Below, piece by piece: positions 33,216 to 43,714 of a DNA stretch of 64,000 bases. The stretch comes from Ceratopteris richardii (Eukaryota; Streptophyta; Polypodiopsida; Polypodiales; Pteridaceae). The stretch is taken from NCBI GenBank assembly GCA_020310875.1, contig CM035444.1, positions 23,072,772 through 23,136,771 of the forward strand, written 5' to 3'. The position numbers and the translations under genes were made by a program. Position 1 is the stretch's first letter. The number at the start of each line of letters is the position of its first letter. The notes under the pieces are model-generated. The model was not told the origin of the DNA. It searched no databases and was given only the letters and a program-made list of their open reading frames with translations.

Positions 33216-34293
33216 TGTTGGTGCATATCAAGCCTTCACACATTGGCTTGGACTCATGGAAGATTAGCTTGGACAAAGCCTCATTAAGGCTTCACTTCAA
33301 GCAAGGCTCATATGAACATATGCTTAGATGTTCTCACTTTTTACCCCTTTGTAAAAGTCATTGTGACTTGGAATAATTTGTAACCACACCTACTTGAGAA
33401 AGTTGTGGAAATTTGAATGTTGTAATGGAGAGAATATCTCCCTACTTTTAGAGGAGAGATTCTAGGGAGCCTAAGTTTGAATTTGAAATTCAAATCACCA
33501 TCAACTCCTATAAAAACTACATTTGAAAAGTCGCGGTTAGTTCAGTCAATCTAGCTCACTCCCCGAGGCATATTTTCATTGTAACTGAGTGTGTGTTAGT
33601 GCTACTCCATAGCCTACACCACCACACCTCAATTAGCTATGCTTGTCATGCTATTGAGCTTGTACAATCTTATCAATCAATAGATATATACACATTTATT
33701 ATTTCTGGTTCTCTGTGTTATCTTCTTCAAGTCTGTCAACTTCAACAGGACATAACTCAAGATCTACTGAACCAAATCAAGAGTTCTATAGCTCATTGGA
33801 ACCAGCTCAAGGTCTTCTACAAGCGTACAAAATCTCAGAAGATTTAGTTCAGCCATTTGGGAGAAATCCGCTTCGAAGTGCACACTGGTCTGTGTCTGCA
33901 GAGTTCCTAAAAAGTCGGGGGTAATTAGAATTTTGCTAAACTTATTTCTCAGTGCATAGTTTATCAATTTGAGTGATTCCACTTGTGATTGGTAGCTTGT
34001 TAAGTTACTTTAATACTCCCAAAAGGAATTGTTCCAATTTTAAGTGTGTTGGTCACACTGAGCAGGTATCATTACAGAAATAGTAAGTTTTTTTGAATTG
34101 TGAAGAAACCAAGTTGTCTGTTTTGGTTTGATCATTACCCAAACCATTTGCAAAGTACATATATGGTTTCTTGGTACCATTTGAAAGCTCAAGGAGTCTA
34201 CTAAGCATATCTGGAACCAAAGGAGGGCAGGTGTGAAGCAGGTTTTGCAGCATCAACTCATTTCTTGAGTGCATCCAACCATCACTCCCAACA
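33216..34293 (+). repeat. S1: solo LTR of the C1 copia family
   Basis: 1078 bp with TGTTGG/CCAACA terminal inverted repeats and a perfect target duplication GAACC (33211-33215, 34294-34298). TATAAAA at 33509-33515. It aligns to the C1 LTR (10059-11103, reverse). There is no internal coding sequence, so it arose by recombination between two LTRs of a full element. It lies in the G2 gag. Confidence 0.9.
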
Positions 34294-36661
34294 GAACCAA
34301 AAGGATTTAATGATTTTCCTCTGATAAGAAGACCTCATTGGCAAAATTAGGGCAGAATGCTTAGACCCTAACAAGTAGCCAAATGCATGAAAAATCAATA
34401 TGAAGGACATTCTGATCCTCATGCTCATGCTGCAGAATTTAGGCAATTAATTAGAGCTGAAGAAGTGGAGGATTACAAAGTCCAATTTGAAGCATTTGGT
34501 CTAACCCTAACAGGACTTGCATTATCTTGGTTCATTCCCTTAAGAAAGCAAATGTATCTAGATATTGAATCCTTCCTAGAAGCCTTCATTGGGGAATTCT
34601 CAAAAACGGCAATAAAACATAGCACAACTACATTGATACATAGTTTTAAACAGCAAAAAGATGAAAATGTCAGAGAGGCAGCTAGGAGATCCAAGCAGTA
34701 CATTGACAGATGTCCTAGAGAAGAAGTGCCTTCCATGGCAAGACAAGTATCCCTATTCATAGAAGGATTAAGAAGTGCCCAATTAAGAACCCTGGTGTAT
34801 TATAGGAGATGCCCTGACCTAGGAGCATGTGTGAAAGAGGCAATAGATTTGGAGGACAATAGAGGACAAGATCTGCTAGCATTTGATCAACCTAGAACAA
34901 ATGAAGATAAAATTCCACCAGTAGAAGAATTGGCTCAAGCCATTGCTAAAGCCCTAGAATTCAGCACTAAAACCAATTTGATAAATACCAAGATAACAAC
35001 AAATAAAAAATACTATAATTATGGGGAAAATCATTTGGTACAACAATGTCCATATCAAAAACCATCACATTTGCAAGATAGGAAAACACTCAAATATTGT
35101 ACACTAGAGAGAAAATGGACAAATCATACCAGAGAAGAATGCTTCTACAATAAACAACCCATTAAGGAGAGAGATTATGCAAACCAAAGAGAATCTGGGT
35201 TTATTGAGCAACCAAGACCTGTACTTGGGCAACAACCTCCATTACCAACAAATGTGGTACCAGTTAAATACACACCAATAGAGGAGGGAAACTTAAGAAT
35301 AAGATCACCTTACAAGGAAGAATACCAATGGAATGAAGGATATCAGGAAGAGTGGGAAGGATATGAGTTGAGAGAACCAGAATTACAAGCCCTAGATTTG
35401 GGAAATGGGAGAATAGAGATGGACACAGCCACATTCATGTATATAACCAATCATTATATGTCCAATCAGAAACCGCAATTCAAAGGGAACCAAAAGATAA
35501 CTTGTTATAGATGTGGGGGAGAACATTTCATTAGAGACTTTCCACAACCTCCTACATTAAGAATAGAAGGAGCTTATTGCAAGGATTGTGGCAGGGAACA
35601 CTTAATAAAGGATTGTCCAAAAAATCCTCAAAAACAACAAAACACATCTAATAACATACCATTGAAAGCAGTCAACATCATGGAGCAAGAAGAAGTGAGT
35701 GACAGTGACCAAGTAACTATAAATTCTATAACAAGGGCACAAGCTAAACAACAAGAAACAACTAAAGAACAAAATGAAGGTTCAGTTTCAAAGGTGAAGA
35801 AAAACAGACAAAAAGGGAAATGGGAAAGGAAAAATAGAATGGATAAAAGCTTGGAAAAAGAGAATAGGGAACAGTTAAACGGTACTCCTCCTCAAAAGAC
35901 ACAAACCCAGTCAGAGATAGGAAAGTCACAGAGTCTAGATACCTTGATAAAGGCATACAAGGGAAGAATTCAAGAGGGACCAAATCCTACAGACCATGTA
36001 ATGGCTTATCCTATGCCGGATATAGAACATGAAAGGATGCAAATATGCAAACAAATCATACAAGAAGCACAACTTAAACTGGGGGAATTAGACAATTCTC
36101 AAACAACAGATGGGGAGTCAAAGGCAACGAGAACAGGAGAAACAATTAATCAAGAAGATAACCCACAAATTACATTCCAGGTAAATATAGATAAACAATG
36201 TACAATCTTATATCACACAACATTGGAGGAATTGGTAAAACAGAATCCTCATTTACAATACAAAATGGGAAAATGGGAAGCAATACCAGAAAATCTTAAT
36301 GCACAGCCACAAGAATTGGAAGAATTGTGGTACATTCCCATTGATAAGATAGGAGGATATTGTGAAGGAGAAGAGGGAAACTCAACCCTAAAAATAAAAT
36401 TTGGTAAAAATCATGCGAAAGCCATATTGGATAGTGGATCAGGTGTTGCCATCATGACTAAACAAACGTGGGAAAAATGGGGAAAAAATGAATTGATACC
36501 CACTAAAATGAGATTGCAACTAGCGGATGGACACATAGAAAAACCTTTAGGAATATGGGAAAAAGTGAATGTGGACATATGCGGAATAGAAATAGAGCAT
36601 ACTTTTGCCATAGTTGAATTTCCACAATCCACTTCATATGAAATTATCCTAGGAAGACCAT
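34294..36661 (+). pseudogene. G2 gag C-terminal part and protease start
   Basis: Two stops (TAG at 34348-34350, TAA at 34366-34368) precede an ATG at 34387, after which 758 codons are open until G3. Domains in order: capsid-like core (MKNQYEGHSDPHAHAAEFRQ, then ALSWFIPLRKQ and IHSFKQQ); a variant finger CTLERKWTNHTREEC; CYRCGGEHFIRDF at 35503, whose last Cys is Phe; CKDCGREHLIKDC at about 35578; a Lys/Glu-rich linker. A retropepsin active site ILDSGSG (Asp at 36430) and the ILGRP motif follow at the end. The fingers use CX2CX3HX4C spacing, as in G3 and G4. G3 truncates the frame two residues after ILGRP; Leu-Leu and the stop at 36670 come from the G3 LTR. Confidence 0.85.
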
Positions 36662-37310
36662 TGTTGCTCTAGCACAATGGTGAGAACCACGTTAAGAAGC
36701 TCCACCTCCTTAATGTCAATCCGCGGAAGAGATAGGAGTGATATGAAGATCGTGAATGAGAGATGAAGTGAGAGTGAAGGTGAGAAGCATAGAGATGCAC
36801 ACACACATACACACACACTACGAAGAGACAAGCAAGACACAATGGAAGGTAAGAAATCAACTCTATTGCTCAAGAACACTCTTACAAGCTCAAATTAGTT
36901 CTAAGGTCTTCTCTACTCCAACAAGCTAACCTCAAAAATGAGCTCTCTAGCTCTTTTTATAGATTCTAGACTAGTTTTGATCGGTTTCACATCTAGTGAC
37001 CGGCATAGTTAAAAAATAGGTCCTATGAGCTATTTGAGAGGGTAAACGGTGTCTAAAAATAACCAAAATTGGTACGCTCATTCTACCTAAGCTCCTCAAG
37101 CTTGAGGACTCCTCGGCTTGCACAAAATGGAGCTATGGATTACAAAAAGGGTTTTTCTATGTTACATATGTTACAATAGTGATGAAAATCACTCTTGGAG
37201 GTTTTGAAGAATATTTAGAAAACATAAATCTTTGAAAAATTGATTCGACTGGCTCCCTGCTCTGTCTTTACATGCTTCCACGTCTTCTATGCCTCTGGCT
37301 ACTGCCAACA
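36662..37310 (-). repeat. G3 3' LTR
   Basis: 649 bp. On the - strand it starts TGTTGGCAG right after a polypurine tract and ends GAGCAACA; the terminal inverted repeat is TGTTG/CAACA. A CA microsatellite lies at about 36797-36819. No second copy in the window. Confidence 0.82.
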
Positions 37311-40300
37311 CCCCCCTCCCTCTCGCTTCTATCGTCCTCGACAGAACCTTGTTGTGCGGTCTGTCGGATGTAATTATGGAGTAGTTCCTGAGCGAGGGTG
37401 TGTTCTGATATTCGAATACCTCGGGCCAGATCTCCCTCGAGTTTCTCCCAATCAATTGGTTGCGGTTCATCAGGTGGTGGGAGTCTATAATGTGTGGAAT
37501 AGACCATCTGTTCATAGGCGAATAATTGAAGCAAGTGGGTGGGCCTGCTGATGAACACTTCTGAATGGTATTCCTAGAAACCGGTTGTGAACATTTCTTT
37601 GAAGGTTTGCTTGTAGCACGCCGGTAGGTATTTAATTCTGCAATGCCAGGCATAACACACCCGTAGCAATGGCGTTGTACTCATATCGTATGCAAGATCT
37701 AGATTGCCATGCTCGAAGCCCGGGGTGTTTACATGGGGTGCCTTGACACGTCTGAAGACTTTAAAAACCATTTGCATCATGTCAAATATCTTGACAGTCA
37801 TGTGCGTTGCTATATCGTCCATGTGTTTCAAGCAAGGGATCCAGTGGCGAATCGTGGCCATCGTGTATCCAATTGTGGGTGGTCTTGTAGGTGGCCTGAA
37901 GTATGGGTAGTTTAGCCAATCCTGGCATTGCTTATTGTTTTGTATCTTAATCGCAAATGCCTTCCAGGAACGGAGACGTGGCACTAGTCCCCAACATGGG
38001 TTGTATTTTAAATGTAAAGGTGCCTTAACCCAAGTACTCATCATCTCAAGATATTCTTGTAAAATATTTTTACGCCAATCTGGTTGATAGATCTCGCCTT
38101 GTTGCGCATCCAGTGGCAAATCCTCAGGTTCAAATTGAGTAGTGTGAGATGGTTTCTTGCCCGTTTCTTTCTCTATGGCTAACTGATATTCTGCCATCAA
38201 CATGAAATACGGTTTGTACTGTAACTCATGCCCTGATATATATCTGCGCGGGGCCAAATGAGCAAAGTAGGGCGACTGTAAAATTCTTTCCTCAATCATT
38301 GCCATTGCGTGCAACTGCGCCTCTACTCGTGCTGAATGGGTTGTTCCAAGCTCTTCAATTGTCTTCATCCATGCGGGACTAGGAAGTTCATAAGTCGTCT
38401 AGCCTTCAACCGTGACTTGTCCGCCTGGGATGGGTTGGGGCTCATAAGCTTCCTCAAAAGTTTCCTCCACCGGAATAGTTACATTTTCTTCATCAGCTGG
38501 GAGCTGATCTGGTGGGGAATCTTGCCTTGGTGGTGCTTCATATATAGCTATCCATGATTCAAGAGTAGATACCTGGGCCCGTAATGCGTTGAGTTCCTCT
38601 AGGATGTCAGGAGATGGGTCCGCAAGAGCTGGGAGTCCTTGTGTTGCCGGTGCTCTGAGCTGGAGTAGCTTATGATCATCTTTTGGCTTCTGATATTCTT
38701 TTTTCATTCGATCGTATTCATCGAGCAATCTGATGTGATCATCGAGCAACATTTTCATTGATTCGGGGGGCACTGCTTTGAACCGGCTAGGACTTAATGG
38801 TTGGTCTGGATGATCGAGAGCAGCTTCTAAATTTTCTCTGTTCTACTCTTGTAGCCGGTGGTTCTCTTCCTTTGCTGCTGCTAGGTGTCTTCTGAGTAAG
38901 CCCATGTTCCGTGTAAGCGTCGCATTGCAAACTGTCCGGGCCCTTAACAAATTGTCAAGATCAACAGTGGCCTCTTTGGCTTTCTCTTCACTTTCTACTT
39001 CCAGTTTGTGGTATGCCTCGCGTAATTCTTGGTACCGAGTATTCAATGAGGCATTCTCGATCGACAATGAATTAAGCTGCGACTGTAAGTCGTTGGTTGT
39101 CCTCTGCAGCTGCTGATAATTATTTCCAAGAGATGTGAACTCATCTCTTACTTGCGTCATACACGTGAACATCTGTCGAAATGCTATTTCTATGGTGGGT
39201 GATAATATTAATGGTGTGCTAAGTGAAGATGCAGTGGGTGTAGATGCAAAGGGAACGGGGAATGGGGGTGGGAAAGTGGATGCTGTGGTGATTGTTGAAA
39301 ATTGTGGTGTGCTTAAATATTGTGGTGCCACAAATGAAGTGAGTGGAGGTGCAGTGGGGGGTGATGTATCCATATCGCTGGATGTGGTGTCGATTGCGGT
39401 GACTGTGAATAGTGGTGTGATCGTGGGTAAGTGTGTGGGTGTAAATACAAGATTTACAAAGGTTGAGGAGTAATTTACAGAGGGGTTGTCTTGGATGGCT
39501 TGGTGGAAAGGGGAAAGAGGAGTTATGGTGGGTCAGGGAGGTGAGACTGGGGAGAAGGTTAATGGAGGTGGGAATGGGAAAAGGGGTCTTGGAGGTGTGG
39601 GGAAGGATGGAAAAGGTGGATGGAGAAATGGGTTGGATAGAAAGGTGGATGTGTTAGGGGGTAGACTAGGTTGAGTGGGTGCGGGAATTGTGGGATGACT
39701 GGGAGTAAGGACGACTTCTGCTACTCCACCGGAGAAGGAGGATGTTGTTTTGGGAGAAGGGGGGTGTATGGGGGAGAGTGGATGGATGGGAGGTGATGGA
39801 GGAGCGGTTGGGGTGGTCGGTACTTTGACGACTGTGATGGTATGTACAGCGGTAGTACGGGGTGGGGAGTCGACGATGATGGTTTCTTCTGCCAATGAGC
39901 CTTCAGGGATGAGACGTGCTTCCCTGGCCTATTCAGAAGATTGTACGCCGGTGGGTACCCGAGTGTATTCACTAGGTTTGGTTAGTAGGCGGATTTTGCG
40001 AGGATCATACTGCGGCAGCGGTTTTCTCTGCAAATATCTTAAGGCTTCAGTGGGTCCAACTGATTTGACAAGCTCTCTAAAACCTCTGATGTATACTTCT
40101 TCGAACCCGCCCGAGACAAGCTCTTGTTCTATGAGTGTTTGGCTCTCTTCATCAGTCAACTTCTTACGCGCCCAAACCTTTTCCATAGTACGGTATAACT
40201 TTTTGATGGCCAGTGTATAAGCTGCTGCTTCGAAGGTTTCTTCTTCGTGTGTGCTCGTGTCACCTTGGGTTTCGGGTTGTTGTCCTTGTTCGTCTGTTTG

Positions 40301-41764
40301 CACATGTTCTTGGGATTCATGAGTTCCCTGACTGGCCTCATCATCGCCTTCATCTTCATCGGTTTCTGTTCGTTCTTCCTCGGAACTAGACACTACTTGT
40401 CCTTGTGGTTGATCTCACGGTGTGGTAGGGTAGCTGGGCCTTTCATATTCCTGAGAGAAGATTTGACCTTCTGAAAATTGAAATTCATTTGAAAATACAT
40501 CCTGCATCTCAAAATCAAATGTAGTGTCTGCTTGTTCTGCTTCTAAATGGGGTATCAGAAAAGAGAAAGCTTCCGCACCAATAGTGGTGGGAACTTCTAC
40601 TGTAGTGGTGGTAGGTCCTGGGACTGTGGCTGCTTGAGTAGTGACTGTGCTGGTAGTGCCCTCCGTTGTAATTGGTCTTGATAACCTTATGCGAATGGGT
40701 TAGACAGGGGGTTCAGTAGGAGACTATTCAGGAGAGGGTTGTGGTGAGGGTGATTCTGGCACCTGAGGGCAGGGGATAGTTCCTCTCATTCACTTTCCTG
40801 CTCGTCCTTTGCTGGGCTTCCTAGCTTTCTTCGTTGTCCCTTTAAATGCTTTCAGCTCCTCACTTGTCAATGCACGTTCGATCGGCAAGTCATATTCTAA
40901 GCACATATATACAATTCTAGTCAGTGCGCAGCATCCATTGATAACTTTCTTTCTTTCCCATCTATGTTGTGCTAAATACATCTGATCAATGATCCAGCTA
41001 GCTAGATCAACTGTCTGGGATCCAATACAAGATAAATACAAACCAAACCATATTTGTTTGTGAAGCATTGTGAACCTATCCTGAGCGGGGAAAGCAAAAT
41101 GCTGCATACATATCCGCAGTGGCTTTGAAAGCTCACGTGTGATCGCCGAAATCTCCTCCCACTTTGTAACATCCCCACATTTCATAGGGTCTGGAACTAA
41201 CCTTTCTCGCTCTGTGGGCGTGTGGGTTCCATGAATCTTGATGGAAGCTCGAATCAGATCTTTAGAAAGATAAAATCTTTTATATGGTGGATCGTTCACT
41301 AAAGATGGCAAAATAAAAGTTCCGGGCAGGTCCTTATTCTCCGAAGCTATCAAAGTGGTGATTAAGTAATAGCATCTGTAGAAGTCAGGTTTGGGCAAAG
41401 GGTCACTGAAATACTCTGTGAAGCCGGCTCTTGCCCAAACATGTGTTAAGTCTTGTGTGTTCTGTAGCCCTTCGAACTCTCTTGAGAGAAATTGATATTT
41501 GCCCTAGGTACAGTCATCAAAAGTCAAATTAGCCTCAAATATAAACTCAACATCCGCTAATGGTCCTGTTAGCCCTTGAAACCAGTGAGAATTACGATGA
41601 ATCTTCTCAGTATACCCTCTAGGAGGATCGTCAATAGGTATCGGTCCTGGGAAACCTTGAAATTCTGGCGGTGGAGCCGTCGGATGGGGCTCAGCAAGTA
41701 AATCACTAATAGTAGCCCTGGGTATACTGGTTCCAGCTTCAGATGGTCCTTCTTCGGTTTGCAT
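37268..41764 (-). pseudogene. G3 long 3' ORF, function unknown, nonsense-riddled but frame-preserved
   Basis: One reading frame runs from ATG at 41764 to TAG at 37268, about 1,500 codons, with about ten stops (for example 41504, 40790, 39929, 39533, 38843, 38399, 37574) and no frameshift. Segments in order: a globular helical domain (about 41500-40790, with KPDFYRCYYLITTLIASE and HKQIWFGLYLSCIGSQ); Pro/Thr-rich; an acidic stretch with SSSEEERTETDEDEGDDE near 40393; Pro-rich (39895-39533); coiled coil (39120-38843); and a second globular region (38368-37574) with ALRYL and MAEYQLAIEKETG. No signal peptide, membrane helix or known domain. It occupies the env-like slot of Athila-type elements. 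Most stops are TAG/TGA/TAA where CAG/CGA/CAA is plausible. Confidence 0.65.
37311..37326 (-). other. G3 polypurine tract
   Basis: On the - strand GCGAGAGGGAGGGGGG abuts the LTR start. It overlaps the last codons of the 3' frame. Confidence 0.85.
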
Positions 41765-42400
41765 GATGATTGACGTGCTAATGGAAAAGATCTGCTACAA
41801 AAGATTAGCACATTAGTATGGAAATTAATTATGATCCCATTAAGGTGAGACCGCAATCCCTTTCCATAGCCGATGTGTAACCCGTGTAGCCAAGTGTTGT
41901 GATGTGATTGATGCAATGCGTCTTGCAGAACTAGTGCAGGTCTCTAGACACCTATATGTTTTCAGATATTGCATGCAGTTCTTTGATGAGATGTTATTAC
42001 AGGTGATGTTGGGTTATAGTGTGTGGATTTATACAAGGTTCAGTCATGAATGAGTTATTACAAGGTTGTAGATTAGTCGGGGTGGTAGTTATGTTAGACA
42101 AAGGGTTAGGAGAAGACTTCTGGATACGTTTCGGTATCCACTTCCTAAGAGTTCGTGTGCAGGTGATAGGTCTCTGCGGAGGGACAAAAGATGATATCGG
42201 ATTTGGTGGTATGGAGGGTTGAAGAGATTTCTGAGGGGTGTATATTACAAGGCTTGAGGGTTGAGCTATAATACACTGTTTGGGTACCCAAATCTGCGTG
42301 GTGTGGGTCGGTTTGTAAGGTACTTCTTGGCGATCCAAATTTGTCGAATGTTCGTATTCGTAGAAGCAGGTCAAGGAGGTGTTGAATATTGACTCTGCTT
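41765..42400 (-). other. G3 spacer between second protease frame and 3' ORF
   Basis: Basic, Pro/Thr-rich open stretches in changing frames, with IWVPK-type motifs (QIWVPKGKK just upstream at about 42460, TQIWVPKQC at about 42290, RKWIPKR at about 42140). On the - strand, GCTAATCTTTTGTAG|CAG ends near 41795, a plausible branch point, pyrimidine tract and splice acceptor 31 bases before the ATG of the 3' frame. Confidence 0.4.
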
Positions 42401-43714
42401 CTACCTTGACTTCTTCTTGTCATTGTCTGCATTGTTGAAATTTGTTGGTGGTTTCTTTCCTTTTGGCACCCATATTTGTCTTGTGCCTCTTGCTTTATGA
42501 TACTGAGACTGCAGCTTTCTTCCTTGTGTCGTCTGATGTTGTCGTCGGTCTGGGTTCCTTCGTCGTGGTTGACTCTTTTGTGGTTGAGGTTGAGAGGTCG
42601 GATGGACACTCTGCTTTGGAAAAGAAGGGAGGTCCAACACTTGCGAAACCTGCCCATTAGGAAGTGCTCCGTTTTGTACTTTTAATCTAGGCTAGTCCGC
42701 AGTAAGTGTGGAAGGATGGGCACCGCAGGGTGTTTTGCCCATTGGTCCATTGATGTAACCCACCTGACCGCTGATTGTGTCCATTTGACCAAGCGGTTGG
42801 GTAATTGCCCCTTCTAATTTGCAAGAAGCCCAAGGGAAAATCTCCTGACATCCTTTTGATTGACAAATTTCTATAGCCAAGTCCGCATGGGTTGGTGTAG
42901 ACGTAACATGATTGATCTGACCAAAGATCTTCCGGTCTTCCGTCGCATGCATTTCATAGGGTCTAGGGCTACAAATCTCAGTCGGAATGCCATTAGGGAA
43001 GTCAAGCGGTATCACTCGCTTCTGATCTAAGGTTCCAATCTGCAAGGAGCCTTGTCTAAGATTTAGGTCCACTGAGTGATCGTATAGCCAATCTTGGCCA
43101 AGGATTAGGGGTTCTATCAGGTCATCGTCATGGCACACTAGTAGTTTCACTGTCAAGGTCACTTTGTTTATGAGGATAGGAAGGTCCACCTCACCCATGC
43201 AAGGGGTTTCCATGCCTCCTAGCCCTATGAGGTATGCCTCAATTGGCCGCATTTCTGTTCTTGAATCCTTATAGTGGGACCATCTAATTGCACTAGTCGC
43301 AGCACCTGAATCAATTAAAGCCCTGAGCTCTTGGCAAGGGTTGTCGTGCTCTAGCCTGACTGTAATGAATGGTCTCCTGTCCACTATGCTAGGATGAGTG
43401 GTTGACTTTACTTGACACATGGCCATGGGGTATCTGGGTGATGTTTCCAGATGGTTATAATGTCCTTTCACTAGTCCTTGTCTTCTTAACTTCATGCGCT
43501 TAATGCATTCTATAGCTTCTGCCTGAGCTTCAACTCGTATTCTATTTTCTTCCTCCTTATGCTTCTTTGCCAACGTGAGTCGTCTAAGCATATCCTCAGT
43601 AAGAGGTTCCTGATATAACCTGACTCTACAGCCACTAATGTAATTAGGCATTATGTCTCCTTCTAAGGTGGCTAATTGTACTGCTCCACTTGTTGAGAGT
43701 CTGTTAATGATCAT
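42401..43714 (-). pseudogene. G3 GPY/F-like segment plus second retropepsin-like domain
   Basis: In frame with the integrase upstream (two stops between, where CAG and CGA are plausible). Residues 1-35 resemble an integrase GPY/F module (GPMIINRLSTSGAVQLATLEGD), then a Lys/Glu/Arg helix. Residues 115-230 match a retropepsin: RRPFITVRLE strand; ALIDSGAATSAI with active-site Asp135 (codon 43312-43310); a flap-like IEAYLIGLGGMETPCMGEVDLPI; and LILGQDWLYDHSVDLNLRQG. A TAG at 42692, probably from CAG, precedes a basic tail rich in Arg, Lys and Gln to 42401. This protease-like domain is additional to the one before RT (Asp codon 52993-52991). Whether it is catalytic, or a ligand-binding relic, cannot be told. 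Confidence 0.8.

Larger units (their letters stand above)
23161..36661 (+). mobile_element. G2: Ty3/gypsy element with hairpin-repeat leader, gag-protease only
   Basis: Probable 5' LTR, tRNA-Asp-type PBS, a 2.7 kb leader with a large tandem hairpin array, then gag and the start of protease. The coding sequence is interrupted by L1 (TSD ACATG) and S1 (TSD GAACC), and cut off at the protease by the 3' LTR of G3. Removing L1 and S1 with one TSD copy each brings the gag fragments into one reading frame. The gag and protease are related to those of G3 and G4. RT, integrase and 3' LTR are absent from the window, so the copy is dead. Confidence 0.85.

Noticed and set aside
33138-33376. A + strand ORF continuing from the L1 LTR into S1
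   Set aside because: A chance fusion across LTR, G2 gag and S1; the real gag frame is a different one.
36649-36879. Ser/Leu-rich hydrophobic ORFs on the - strand
   Set aside because: Lie in the G3 LTR over a CA microsatellite; no signal-peptide context.
37189-37653. 154-codon - strand ORF near the G3 3' end
   Set aside because: Overlaps the long 3' frame in another frame and runs into the LTR; the in-register frame continues for 4.5 kb and is preferred.
39463-39972. Gly/Trp/Glu-rich and Val/Gly-rich + strand ORFs at 39463-40220
   Set aside because: Antisense shadows of the Pro-rich part of the G3 3' frame.
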